A DNA stretch of 22,944 nucleotides from Euryarchaeota archaeon UBA549 (GCA_002495645.1 DAGF01000086.1:1-22944); one strand, 5' to 3'; counted from the first letter of the stretch, positions 1 through 8,535 are shown. The notes: generated from the sequence alone by a model not told the origin. Translations and numbers: made by a program.

Positions 1-410
1 GCAGGCTCAACGGGGGCTGCCTTGACCGCAGCAGGTGTTTTCTCGGCAATAGTCGGGCTTGTGACCACAGAGGCTTCTCCTTGGCTCGCATCGAAGGGGA
101 TACCGTCTGCGAAGCTTCCAATGCCAAAGGGCAATCGAGAATCGTAAACCGTGGATTCGCCTTGAAATCCAAAGGGTAGGCTGCTCGGGGCGGGAGCGGG
201 CGATGCTTCTTCTTCAACTTCCTCAGCGGGGGGTTCAATCCCCTCAAGGTCGTACCATGCTGCAGCAGCATCATCCAACCCAGGCACTTCGGTTGGGAGA
301 ACTTCATCGGAGGCGCCATCAAGCGACAAGTCCGTACGGAGTTGGCTCCCGCATGCAGGGCAAGCAGTGCCGCCCAAGGAAAGGAGTCCACAGATTTGAC
401 ACTCAAACAT
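1..410 (-). CDS. N-terminal zinc-ribbon protein with acidic low-complexity region (3' end beyond window)
   Basis: The reading frame opens with ATG at 408-410 and stays open for 136 codons to the left edge, so the C-terminus is missing. The protein starts MFECQICG and has a compact zinc ribbon of four cysteines (C4, C7, C17, C20). An Asp/Glu/Ala/Pro-rich stretch follows (about residues 30-75), then a Gly/Phe/Pro-containing segment. No signal peptide or membrane helix is visible, so it is probably cytoplasmic. An in-frame stop lies upstream of the ATG and a GGAGGT sequence lies 13 nt before it, which supports this start. It sits 60 bp downstream of the transporter gene on the same strand and may be cotranscribed. 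I do not recognise the family. Zinc-ribbon plus acidic-linker proteins are common in archaea, and nothing here assigns a function. Confidence 0.68.
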   Translation of the reverse strand, partial: MFECQICGLLSLGGTACPACGSQLRTDLSLDGASDEVLPTEVPGLDDAAAAWYDLEGIEPPAEEVEEEASPAPAPSSLPFGFQGESTVYDSRLPFGIGSFADGIPFDASQGEASVVTSPTIAEKTPAAVKAAPVEP

Positions 411-470
411 GCATCTGCCCCGTACCTCCGTTGCGCCGAAGGGACTTCAAGTCAACGCTCATGTGCGCCT

Positions 471-2201
471 TCACTCTTCTTCGCCACGGAGGAGGCCAAC
501 AACGGCGCTCTTGGCTTCCACAACCAATTCTTCGAGACCTTGCATTTCGTCATCAACGAGAGCTTCAGCGAAGGTTTTGCCCTTGCTGCGACCTCGTGCG
601 AGTTGACCGATGATGCTCAACGTGGTGATGCCGACCAGAATCAGTTTGACATAGGTACCGTTGTCTTCTCCACCAACAATGAAGACGAGCAACATGTAAA
701 GGGAGACGATGAACGTGGTTAGAATCATAATGGGGAAACCTGCTTTGAAAAATTCGTTGAACGAAATCGGGTAGCCCGCCTCTTCGGACATGCCGGCCGT
801 CACCACGTTCGCAGAGGCTCCAATCAGTGTTCCGTTTCCGCCCAAACAAGCACCAAAGGCCAGAGCCCAAATCAACGGCCCGAGGAGGTAATCACCAAGG
901 TTGTCGGCGATTTGAAGGACGATGGGAATCATTGTGGCCGTGTACGGAATGTTGTCAATGAAAGCAGAGGCGATGGCAGAGACCCACAAAACAATGAGAA
1001 TTGCGGCTGCCAAACGAACGGTTTGACCGTCGCCGGTATCACTGCCAAAGAAGGCGATGGCCCGCTCGACATACTCGCCGATGAAAGCGATAACACCCAT
1101 GTATTGAAGAGAGTGAACGAGGACAAATAATCCAGCAAAGAACAGCAACGTGGTCCACTCAACATGGTGAAGAGGCTCCTCAAGTTCGTGGCGATCGGTG
1201 GCCAAGAGCATGACAACCGCACCCACAAGTGCAATCCACGAAACGGCGATGTGCGTGATGGGGTGAAGGAAGAAATTGATAATCACGAGAACAAGGATGG
1301 TTCCTGCAACCTTGAGCATCTGAGGGTCCTTGATGCCGTACTTAGCCTCAAGTTCTGCGACATCTCGAATTCGGCTGCCTGAAAATTCATCGGCGTAGTA
1401 CCACTTGAGCAGCATAAAACTCGGAACGATACACATCAAAATGCCCGGGCCCATTTCAATGATGAAATCGTTGAATGTCACGCCGTATTCGGACATGTAG
1501 GCGTATTTTCCACCCTCTGCAGAGGCGATCTTATCGGGAGAGAGGCCCGAACCAATCATGATATTCGGAGGGTCACCGATCATGGTGGCTGCACCACCAA
1601 TGTTGGAAAACAACACCTCGGAAATGAGCAATGGAATGGGTTTGATATCAAGCACTTTGGCCAATTGAATGGTGACCGGCGTCAGCAAGAGCATGGTCGT
1701 CACGTTGTCCAAGAAGGCAGAAAGAACGGCCGTGACCGAACACAAAATGACGACGAGGGTCCAAATTGAACCGCCGCTCTTTTTGTAGGAAAGGACGGCA
1801 AAGTACTCGAAGACACCGGTGTTTGACAACACACCCACCATGACCATCATACCCAGGAGCAAACCAATGGTTTCCCAATCGATCATCGTGGTGATTTCAG
1901 CGAGGGAGAAGGTATCGCCTGTGTCGTAGTAATTGAGGGCGAGCATGGCGACGATACCGCCAACAGCGGCAGCCAACGTGCGGTGCACTGTTTCGAAGAT
2001 AATCAGAATGTAAACGGCAATCAAAATGGCAAGACCAACATAGACGGCTTGGTTTTCAAGCCCATCTTTGATGTGAATCTCAAGACCAATGCCGCCACCG
2101 CCACCGGCACGGGATGGATTGGCAAACATCATGGCGCCAATGAACATGAGCAATCCAAACGCAATTTGGCGACTTCGGTTGGTGAACAAATGGGAGTTCA
2201 T
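471..2201 (-). CDS. ArsB/NhaD/P-protein (CitMHS, IT superfamily) ion transporter
   Basis: A 576-residue polytopic membrane protein of the ion transporter superfamily that includes NhaD Na+/H+ antiporters, ArsB and the P protein. The two inverted halves carry the family's paired signatures: DNVTTMLLLTP (about residue 165) and NIGGAATMIGDPPN (200-213) in the first half, FIDNIPYTATMIP and GGNGTLIGASANVV in the second. The N-terminus (MNSHLFTNRSRQIAFG, then a hydrophobic stretch and SRAGGGGG) looks like a signal peptide or first helix. The start is placed at the ATG at 2199-2201 because AGAGG lies just upstream and because the 47-residue upstream extension would run into yhbY and lacks membrane character. 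Sodium/proton exchange is the likeliest role in a marine organism. Substrate cannot be settled from sequence, and arsenite or organic anion transport are alternatives. The C-terminal 40 residues are a charged cytoplasmic tail. Confidence 0.88.
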   Translation of the reverse strand: MNSHLFTNRSRQIAFGLLMFIGAMMFANPSRAGGGGGIGLEIHIKDGLENQAVYVGLAILIAVYILIIFETVHRTLAAAVGGIVAMLALNYYDTGDTFSLAEITTMIDWETIGLLLGMMVMVGVLSNTGVFEYFAVLSYKKSGGSIWTLVVILCSVTAVLSAFLDNVTTMLLLTPVTIQLAKVLDIKPIPLLISEVLFSNIGGAATMIGDPPNIMIGSGLSPDKIASAEGGKYAYMSEYGVTFNDFIIEMGPGILMCIVPSFMLLKWYYADEFSGSRIRDVAELEAKYGIKDPQMLKVAGTILVLVIINFFLHPITHIAVSWIALVGAVVMLLATDRHELEEPLHHVEWTTLLFFAGLFVLVHSLQYMGVIAFIGEYVERAIAFFGSDTGDGQTVRLAAAILIVLWVSAIASAFIDNIPYTATMIPIVLQIADNLGDYLLGPLIWALAFGACLGGNGTLIGASANVVTAGMSEEAGYPISFNEFFKAGFPIMILTTFIVSLYMLLVFIVGGEDNGTYVKLILVGITTLSIIGQLARGRSKGKTFAEALVDDEMQGLEELVVEAKSAVVGLLRGEEE

Positions 2202-2263
2202 GGACAAGCCTCTGCAAGGTGAGGGGGATGAATACACCCTTTGACCCTTTGCTTCAGGTTCGT

Positions 2264-2530
2264 TTACCTGCGCCACAAAACACCGATGTTTCCTCGTTGC
2301 AGAACCAAGGTTGAACCGGTGTTTTCTGCAAGGTAATTCCACACCTCGCCTCGTTGCTCTCGTTCAAACAACCCCTTGTTCACCTTGATTTTGACAAGGT
2401 CTCGAGACTGAAGTTGTTGCCGAATTTCTTCCAAGACCGTCTCGCTCAACCCAGCCTTACCAATACGAACACTCGGGCGAAAGTCCCTCGATTTGGCTTG
2501 TCGAAGGATATGCTGCGGAATGGTGCTCAT
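2264..2530 (-). CDS. YhbY/CRM-domain RNA-binding protein
   Basis: An 88-residue single-domain protein of the CRM (YhbY, COG1534) family, which binds RNA and in bacteria associates with pre-50S particles. Visible family features are the N-terminal helix (LRQAKSRDFRPSVRIGKAGL, residues about 9-28), the glycine-containing GKAGL turn, the ELV/IKVKV-type strand (DLVKIKVNKG) and the C-terminal strand ending GNIGVLWRR. The start is the ATG at 2528-2530, which overlaps the stop of the upstream rpp21 gene as ATGA, the signature of translational coupling. A longer in-frame version would lie inside rpp21. Pairing of rpp21 with a CRM gene fits a joint role in RNA processing or ribosome assembly. The protein is cytoplasmic. 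Confidence 0.9.
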   Translation of the reverse strand: MSTIPQHILRQAKSRDFRPSVRIGKAGLSETVLEEIRQQLQSRDLVKIKVNKGLFEREQRGEVWNYLAENTGSTLVLQRGNIGVLWRR

Positions 2531-2883
2531 CGTTGGCCACCTCGCTGATGGCGATGATGCTTTGGGCCTCCACCAAAACGACGTACACTGCCACACTTCA
2601 AGCATGTTTTGATTCGCTGGCCGTGTTTAATCCGAACACGAAAACGAGTGGAATGAACGTGATGAGACCAACACTTCCTGCACACCGTTTCCTTTGCGGC
2701 AGGAGGCAGTGGAAGACGATGTCGGCGAGATGTTTTCACAAGGTGAACTGCGGCGGCGTCAAGCACGGGTGCAGGGTGTGACCTTGGATTGCTGAGTATT
2801 CCCGCAAGGTGGTTTTGGGCGTTTTGCGCAGATTGGCGCCTGTTCGCTTTTTTGGACGCACGGGCGTTCCTCCTGCGACCCAA
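2527..2883 (-). CDS. rnp4: Ribonuclease P protein component 4 (Rpp21/Rpr2 family)
   Basis: A 118-residue, strongly basic protein of the archaeal/eukaryotic Rpp21 (Rpr2) family, a zinc-binding subunit of RNase P that helps the catalytic RNA remove tRNA 5' leaders. The N-terminal basic helix region is followed by a zinc ribbon with cysteine pairs C68/C71 (CRKC) and C94/C97 (CLKC), and then a His/Gly/Arg-rich tail. The protein contains no internal methionine. The only plausible start is a TTG at 2881-2883, which has a strong Shine-Dalgarno sequence (GAGGTGG at 2888-2894) built into the stop codon of adk. The gene lies 9 bp after adk and overlaps yhbY by ATGA, so the three genes are almost certainly one transcript. 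Confidence 0.9.
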   Translation of the reverse strand: MGRRRNARASKKANRRQSAQNAQNHLAGILSNPRSHPAPVLDAAAVHLVKTSRRHRLPLPPAAKETVCRKCWSHHVHSTRFRVRIKHGQRIKTCLKCGSVRRFGGGPKHHRHQRGGQR

Positions 2884-2887
2884 GAAA

Positions 2888-2894
2888 CCACCTC
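2888..2894 (-). promoter_or_regulatory. Shine-Dalgarno site deciding the TTG start of rpp21
   Basis: On the minus strand the adk stop TGA continues into GGTGG, giving GAGGTGG four bases before TTG at 2881-2883. The downstream protein has no methionine codon at all, so this site fixes the non-ATG start. It also implies that ribosomes terminating on adk can reinitiate directly. Confidence 0.72.
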
Positions 2895-3519
2895 AGTTTA
2901 GCACGCCAAGCAAGTCGGTGGTGATTTCATCTATGGCTCGGTCACCGTTGACTCGGTGGAAGAGTCCACGCTCATCGTACCAAGCAGCAAGCGGCGCTGT
3001 CTGTTCATGGTAGGCACCCAATCGGTTGAGGACGGTGTCTTCATTGTCATCCGCTCTTCGCTTTTCTTGGTAGTTTCCGCAAGGGCATCCGCCATCAGGA
3101 ACGGGGTTGAACGTATCGTGGTATACAGCACCGCAATTGCCGCAGGTTGAGCGGCCACAAATACGCTCAACGATGCGTTCATCAGGGACTTCAATGGCGA
3201 GGACGTGCGTGATGGTCGTCAATGCTTGAAGCGCTTCAGCCTGTGGAATCGTACGGGGAAAACCATCGAACATGACGCCGTTAGCAGCATCGGCTTCCTG
3301 AATTCGGTCCTCAATAAGTGCGAGGATCACGCCATCGGGAACCAACTCCCCACGATCCATGTAACCCTTGGCCTCAAGGCCGACCGGCGTTCCAGCCTTG
3401 ACGGCCGCACGAAGCATATCACCCGTCGAAACCTGCGGAAGACCGGTGTGTTCCATGATTCGGTGGGCTTGCGTGCCCTTCCCTGCTCCGGGGGGACCAA
3501 ACAATACGATGCTGCCCAT
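2893..3519 (-). CDS. adk: Adenylate kinase (long, zinc-LID type)
   Basis: A 208-residue nucleoside monophosphate kinase that interconverts ATP + AMP and 2 ADP in the cytoplasm. The P-loop GPPGAGKGT (residues 8-16), the AMP-binding segment STGDMLR (31-37), FDGFPRT (84-90) and the LID region are all present. The LID carries cysteines C126, C129, C145 and C147, consistent with a structural zinc site, and is followed by the RRADDNEDTVLNRL segment. This is the bacterial-style long adenylate kinase and not the short archaeal AdkA. The start ATG at 3517-3519 gives the canonical N-terminus. A small inverted repeat (GGGAG/CTCCC, 3527-3542) lies just upstream in the 39-bp gap after the protease gene. 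It heads the adk-rpp21-yhbY group. Confidence 0.95.
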   Translation of the reverse strand: MGSIVLFGPPGAGKGTQAHRIMEHTGLPQVSTGDMLRAAVKAGTPVGLEAKGYMDRGELVPDGVILALIEDRIQEADAANGVMFDGFPRTIPQAEALQALTTITHVLAIEVPDERIVERICGRSTCGNCGAVYHDTFNPVPDGGCPCGNYQEKRRADDNEDTVLNRLGAYHEQTAPLAAWYDERGLFHRVNGDRAIDEITTDLLGVLN

Positions 3520-3558
3520 GATTGTGGGGAGTGCCTTCTCCCTTTCAACCTTGATGAA

Positions 3559-6500
3559 TCAACCTTGACGGTTCAGCCATTCGTGACCATAATGCTGCCA
3601 CTGTTCCATGGTCCAGCCAGCTGGAAGACCGCCAGGTGGGAGGGGTGGGCCTTGTTGAGGCGTAGCGGGAGCCGGAATTGCTGCGGGAGCGGGTTGTGGC
3701 GCTGGCGTTGGAACGGGCAGTGCTGGGAGGGTTTTCCCGGAACTCGGGGGCATACCGGCTGGTGGCATGCCTTTGGGGACCGCTGCTGGAGGCATGCCGG
3801 AAGGAGGGAGGCCTTGCGGGACCGCTGCAGGCATGCTCGGCAAATCCATCGACTGCATGATGGCTTGGGCAATTTCTTCATCGCTCACTTCACCACTGGT
3901 CAATTCATCAACCGCAGAACCGAGGTCGAGGGCCTCTTCTCTGCGCTCACCTAACATGTCTGGATTGGCGTGGGTGTTGGGGGCGACGAGGGACGTGCTG
4001 TCGTCTTCAAGTTCGCCGGATTTCTTCATCCGCCGAGCAAGGACCACACCGCCGATAACGAGGGCAGCGACAATCGCACCGCTGGCTGCGGGTGGTAGGA
4101 TGTTAAACAGACCAGTTGAACCCTCAGAAATCTCCACACTGACTACCTCCTCAAACGTGGTGGTCTGTCCTTCGTTGGTTGTTAGATTCAAGAAAAGTTG
4201 GCCGGTACCACGCTCTACATCATCGGATGGCAACAAGGTCACAGCCACCTCAAGAGATTCACCAACCGCCAGGCCGCTTACGGTAGACGGTTCAACCGAC
4301 ACTGTCCAGTCCTTGCGCTCCATGCCGCCCTTGTCGAGAACAACCACCGTGACGTCGCCATCAAGGGGTGCATTGCCGTCGTTGCGTATGAGGAAGGTCT
4401 CGGTTCGTCCATCGGTTCGAGAAATACTCTGAAGCAGACCCTCACCGTCTTTTTGCGCCGTGATGTTGCCAAAGGACGATGCGAGAACACCAATTGATAC
4501 TGTTTCTGAGGCTTCAACAAATCGCCCGTCGTTGGTGGCGTTCACCTGAATGAGCATTTCAAACGCATTGTCTGAAGCTGGTGTCTGTGCTGGAGGAATG
4601 AGACCGAAGCGAACGGTTTTTTCTTCCCGGGGCTCCAAATAAACGATGGGGTTGGCAAAACCAACTGACCAGCCATCCGGTGCAAGGCCGTGCGTCCATG
4701 TCAAGCCAAGGTTCGTGTTTCCGGTGTTCTTGACCGTGAATTCACCGTAGGAAAACACATCCGAGACAACCGTATCGATATGATTCTCTGCAGGAGGCGT
4801 AAGCAGAATTCCCAACTCATCCTTGACCACCAAGGTGGTGACATTCTGTCGGAAATTGGAAAGGGTTCGCTCAGTGCGGATCGTAAACCCGTTGCTATCG
4901 CCTTCCTCCGCCGTGATGGGTACGCCAAAGATGAAGCGTACATCGGTGGATTCTCCCGGTCCCAAGGAAAGGGAAATTGTCCTGGAATCTTGGTCATCAC
5001 CGTGCGATACCTGAATGGCCCATTGTGGATTGTCTGGAAGAACGGACACGTCAAGGTCAATGCCGATGTTTCCTGTGTTTTCAATCGTCATGTTGAGGTG
5101 AACCTGTTGGCCGCTATCAACCGCAATGTCCTCTGCGAGGTGGTTTGGTCCAACCGGGCCGTTATCGTCGTTCAAATGCACGTCAAAGGATTCTTGAGCC
5201 AGCACGGTGATGGTCACGCTCTCCGTGAAATTCATCAATGGATCAGTTTGCGACGTGACGTAGCAAGTTACGGTATCGGTATCGCCTGCGGAGGGAACAC
5301 CGTCGGCCACCAACGGCACGAAGACCCGAATGGACATGGGAAGGTATTCCAGAATGTTCAACGGTTCAAAATCCAGTTGCGAGGAATTCGACGTCCCGAG
5401 CATGACCTGCCAGCGTTGCTCGGAAAGGCAGTCAATACTGTACTGCGCTGGAGCGTTTCCGGTGTTTCTCACCGAGATGGAGAAAATGCTTGACTGGCCG
5501 GGTGTGGCTTCAAGTCCACTCGTTCCCGCTGCGACCACTTGGACCTGGTCGAGTTGTTCCACTTCAATGAAAATACGTTGGGTGTGAGCCACCGTGGGTT
5601 GGTTTTGGTAGCGAGCCGTCAACTCAATCACATAGGTGCCAGCCCGAACATAGCGAGGATTATCTGGGTCGCTGGTCAAGTCCGCATCAATATCTTCAAG
5701 TCGCAAATTAAGGGAGTTATTGGCGTCATCAGTCCCTTGAGCCGTGAGTGTGAAGGTCGTTGATTCATCAAAGGTTCGAGTCCACTGGTCAGGGCTTGGA
5801 AGGAAGAAATCCTCTCGGCCGGGCACAGGAACTTGGACCATGGTGGCCGACAGGACAACCGGTTGTTCGCCCGTACCTTCGTGAAGCACGGAAACCGGAA
5901 TGTCAATCCCTGAGTCGTTTCGGACATCAAGAACCATGTCCGCATTGGCCGAACGTTGCTCGGGCGTTTCTGGAATCGTACCGTCATCGTTGTCCACCAC
6001 AACTCGAACGCCGAGGGCCATGACCTCAATGTCCTCAATCAAGATGTTGTTGTCCGTCCCGGACGTGGCGTCGTTCATCTCAGAGACGGTATTGCCGGTA
6101 TCAATGGAGAGACGAAGCGTATGAACACCCGTGGTGGTGAATTGGTGGAAGATGGTGTAGGAATCGATCATTCCCGGCCCAAGAGCTGGGCGAGATGCAG
6201 TGGCCAACGTTGTTTGCGCCGTCGTGTCTTCAAGGATGATGTCAAAGGGCGCTGTTGTGCTCGTACCTTGGTTCACCCACGCCAGACGAATGGAAATCAA
6301 ATCGTTCTTGAGGGGATTTTCCGATGATGTAAGAATGCTCCCGTCAAAAACCGCCAAATCGGGCTGAGGCGTCGGGGTGGCAACCGCACTCATGACCAAG
6401 GAAAAGTCTTGGTCAGAACCGCCACGGTGCAGCACTTTGACCACCCAGTTTCCTGAACCAGAGCTAAGGGTGCCTGGTGCAACTCGAATGCGCTCGACAT

Positions 6501-8535
6501 TGTTGACATCGTCAGCGGTTCCTCCTGTTGTGGAGAAGCCTTGAGCAAAATCATTGCCAAGCCATTCGTTGCCGTTGGGGTCGACCAAGACCAGGTCGAG
6601 ATTGTTGACCAAGCGAGCCTGGGACTGAGCGGCGTTGGCACTTCCGGCTTCATCGGTCCACACCAACGTCAGGTCCATACCATGGCTTGGGTCGATGGAG
6701 AAGGAGTACAACAAACCGAATCCAGGCGAGAGAACTTTTCGGTCATCAAAGAAGGTATCAAGAGCGGTTGAGCCATCCATGGGAAGCACGGTTCGCTCAA
6801 GGTCAACTTCTCCCCAGCCTTCGGCGGCGTTTGGAATATCAGCAGCCCCCAAATCACGGGCCCCGTTGATCATGGCAGCCTTGACAAGGGAACTGGAAGG
6901 CGCAGAGATGCCTGCTTGTTCTCGGATAAATTCCCGGGTCAAGCCCGCAACACCCGAGGCGATGGCCGTGGCTTGGGAGGTGCCGCTGAGGGTCATGTAG
7001 TACGAGTTGCCGTCCGCATGCGTTCCGGTCAGGCACGACGGCCCGGCTGGATTTCTCGCTTCCTCTGCGAGACCCGAGCAGATACCAACACCGGGAGCCA
7101 CGAGGTCAGGCTTGATGCGGCCGTCCAAACTTGGACCGAGGGAGGAGAAATTCACCACCGAACCAGCAGCGGGCGTGCTAGGTGCACCGGTGGTTGAGGC
7201 ACCGATGGCGATGACGTTCTTTGCCGTGCCTGGCGAGGAGACTTGTGAGGCGCCCGAGGTTCCACGGTCGCCAACGGAGAAGATGGGCGTCAGGTCCTTG
7301 CGGTCATGAACAAAGGTGTCGACCGAGCGGGCATCAGCGGTGTATTGGCCATAATTGCCGTTCAATCCCCAGGCGTTGACCGAAATGCGGGCTGTCAATT
7401 GTTCGGCGTCTCTCAACATGTCGTAGATGGAGCCGATTCGCCCAAAGGTCCCTGTTGGGTCGTGCTCCAGAGCGTACATCACGAGGTTGGCTGCAGGGGC
7501 CACACCTCGGGCGTCTGCATTCCCCGTGCCGTTGCCCAAAACGGACACCGCAATGTGGGTGCCATGACCGCTGTTTGAATCAGCAGGTGACGGGTCCAGG
7601 CCAAACTGCGTGTAGGTGGCGGCGACGCGACCGGTCAAATCGGGGTGGTTACGGTCCAAACCCGTGTCGGCAATGGCGATCATTTCCCCCGAACCATCGA
7701 GGGTAAATGTGGCGTTGTTGGCCACATTTTGGACCCCCGCAATCGACCATGCGAGGGCGTTGTGAACTCGTAATTCCGAGGTGGGTTCGGTCCAAAGAAC
7801 ACGACCGTCATGCGCAAGATGATGAACCATCGTTCGGGCTGAGGTCGCATCAACGACCGCCAAGCACATCCATGCGTCGCACGATGCTTCCACGGCTCCG
7901 TACTGCACCATATCGGTGGCGAGTCCTGCGTAGCCACCGACTCCCAAATCCGGCGTTGGCACCACAGCCAGTGCTTTATGAGATGCTGGTTGGGTCAGCA
8001 ACGAGGGAGCGAGCCGCCAGCCGGGCTGGTGATGACCGACCCAACGAACGGCGTCTTCTCCCTGCAGGTCTGTGAAACTCGTTTTTCCATTCTCGGGAAG
8101 GCGAACCAACCACGCCTCATCGTGAAGCACATCTAAGACTGTCAGATCGTGCTTGGCCACGAGGCCGCTGAGCGCTGTCCCATCGGGTTGGTGCAATTGG
8201 ACGATGGCCATACCTGTATGCGAAGCATCGTGCTCTCGCACCAATGTCGCCGGTGCTTCAGGACCACCACCGAGGAGAGGGTCAAAACTGCCCAAGGCCA
8301 AATGGATCATTCCGGTCGACGCCATGAGTGGCACCGACACGGTGGTTCCCTGAGGCATTGTAGACCAGTGTGAAGCAGCCAATTCCAGTCGTTCAGCCTC
8401 CGAAAGTGATGGCGAGGAAAAGACGGCTGTTGCAGGTGCTTCCTCCGAGGCTTCGCCCGTGGCGGTTATGGCCACCGAAAGAGGGGTGGAAACCATCAGA
8501 AAAAGAACGAGCAGAAGCGAGGCCCGTGAAAGCAT
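3559..8535 (-). CDS. Giant membrane-anchored subtilisin-like (S8) protease with Ig-like repeats
   Basis: A 1658-residue secreted protease anchored at its C-terminus. A signal peptide (MLSRASLLLVLFLMVSTP) precedes a propeptide-like region (about 30-270). The S8 catalytic domain (about 275-570) has Asp in IADTG (D290), His in GHGTH (H324) and Ser in SGTSQAT (S520). The usual oxyanion-hole Asn of the SAGN motif is Asp here (SVGDRG, D423). A P/jelly-roll-like domain (about 603-718), a CARDB-like domain (about 724-838) and several NEW3/Ig-like repeats (to about 1470) follow. A membrane helix lies near 1485-1501. The cytoplasmic tail has an acidic helix, two Pro/Met-rich repeats and the C-terminal motif GWTMEQWQHYGHEWL. 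The start is the ATG at 8533-8535, preceded by GAGG. A longer start would overlap GAPDH and push the signal peptide inward. Likely role: extracellular degradation of peptides or surface protein processing. Confidence 0.9.
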   Translation of the reverse strand: MLSRASLLLVLFLMVSTPLSVAITATGEASEEAPATAVFSSPSLSEAERLELAASHWSTMPQGTTVSVPLMASTGMIHLALGSFDPLLGGGPEAPATLVREHDASHTGMAIVQLHQPDGTALSGLVAKHDLTVLDVLHDEAWLVRLPENGKTSFTDLQGEDAVRWVGHHQPGWRLAPSLLTQPASHKALAVVPTPDLGVGGYAGLATDMVQYGAVEASCDAWMCLAVVDATSARTMVHHLAHDGRVLWTEPTSELRVHNALAWSIAGVQNVANNATFTLDGSGEMIAIADTGLDRNHPDLTGRVAATYTQFGLDPSPADSNSGHGTHIAVSVLGNGTGNADARGVAPAANLVMYALEHDPTGTFGRIGSIYDMLRDAEQLTARISVNAWGLNGNYGQYTADARSVDTFVHDRKDLTPIFSVGDRGTSGASQVSSPGTAKNVIAIGASTTGAPSTPAAGSVVNFSSLGPSLDGRIKPDLVAPGVGICSGLAEEARNPAGPSCLTGTHADGNSYYMTLSGTSQATAIASGVAGLTREFIREQAGISAPSSSLVKAAMINGARDLGAADIPNAAEGWGEVDLERTVLPMDGSTALDTFFDDRKVLSPGFGLLYSFSIDPSHGMDLTLVWTDEAGSANAAQSQARLVNNLDLVLVDPNGNEWLGNDFAQGFSTTGGTADDVNNVERIRVAPGTLSSGSGNWVVKVLHRGGSDQDFSLVMSAVATPTPQPDLAVFDGSILTSSENPLKNDLISIRLAWVNQGTSTTAPFDIILEDTTAQTTLATASRPALGPGMIDSYTIFHQFTTTGVHTLRLSIDTGNTVSEMNDATSGTDNNILIEDIEVMALGVRVVVDNDDGTIPETPEQRSANADMVLDVRNDSGIDIPVSVLHEGTGEQPVVLSATMVQVPVPGREDFFLPSPDQWTRTFDESTTFTLTAQGTDDANNSLNLRLEDIDADLTSDPDNPRYVRAGTYVIELTARYQNQPTVAHTQRIFIEVEQLDQVQVVAAGTSGLEATPGQSSIFSISVRNTGNAPAQYSIDCLSEQRWQVMLGTSNSSQLDFEPLNILEYLPMSIRVFVPLVADGVPSAGDTDTVTCYVTSQTDPLMNFTESVTITVLAQESFDVHLNDDNGPVGPNHLAEDIAVDSGQQVHLNMTIENTGNIGIDLDVSVLPDNPQWAIQVSHGDDQDSRTISLSLGPGESTDVRFIFGVPITAEEGDSNGFTIRTERTLSNFRQNVTTLVVKDELGILLTPPAENHIDTVVSDVFSYGEFTVKNTGNTNLGLTWTHGLAPDGWSVGFANPIVYLEPREEKTVRFGLIPPAQTPASDNAFEMLIQVNATNDGRFVEASETVSIGVLASSFGNITAQKDGEGLLQSISRTDGRTETFLIRNDGNAPLDGDVTVVVLDKGGMERKDWTVSVEPSTVSGLAVGESLEVAVTLLPSDDVERGTGQLFLNLTTNEGQTTTFEEVVSVEISEGSTGLFNILPPAASGAIVAALVIGGVVLARRMKKSGELEDDSTSLVAPNTHANPDMLGERREEALDLGSAVDELTSGEVSDEEIAQAIMQSMDLPSMPAAVPQGLPPSGMPPAAVPKGMPPAGMPPSSGKTLPALPVPTPAPQPAPAAIPAPATPQQGPPLPPGGLPAGWTMEQWQHYGHEWLNRQG
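3745..3828 (-). repeat. Tandem 42-bp repeat encoding a Pro/Met-rich 14-residue unit
   Basis: Two adjacent in-frame copies encode AAVPQGLPPSGMPP and AAVPKGMPPAGMPP (residues about 1570-1597 of the protease). They share the opening GCAGCGGTCCC at DNA level and differ mainly at silent or conservative positions. A further Pro/Ala-rich stretch without clear periodicity follows. The repeat probably acts as a flexible cytoplasmic linker and may vary in copy number between strains. Confidence 0.8.

Noticed and set aside
411..470. 19-codon open frame between the transporter and the zinc-ribbon gene, as a possible leader peptide
   Set aside because: It has no regulatory codon run and no attenuator-like hairpins, and it is short enough to be chance.
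2202..2342. N-terminal extension of the ArsB/NhaD-family gene
   Set aside because: It runs into the end of yhbY, lacks membrane character and would move the signal-like N-terminus inward. The ATG at 2201 has its own ribosome site.
3630..3830. Repeat-rich stretch as a possible CRISPR or mobile-element trace
   Set aside because: It is an in-frame Pro/Met/Ala coding repeat without spacers or terminal inverted repeats.
3205..3954. Plus-strand open frame of 249 codons across adk and the protease tail
   Set aside because: It spans two real genes on the other strand, and its Trp/Arg/Gly-rich part is the complement of the Pro/Ala repeat.
4690..5493. Plus-strand open frame of 267 codons opposite the protease
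   Set aside because: It is antisense to a well-supported coding region, has no family resemblance and reflects codon bias.
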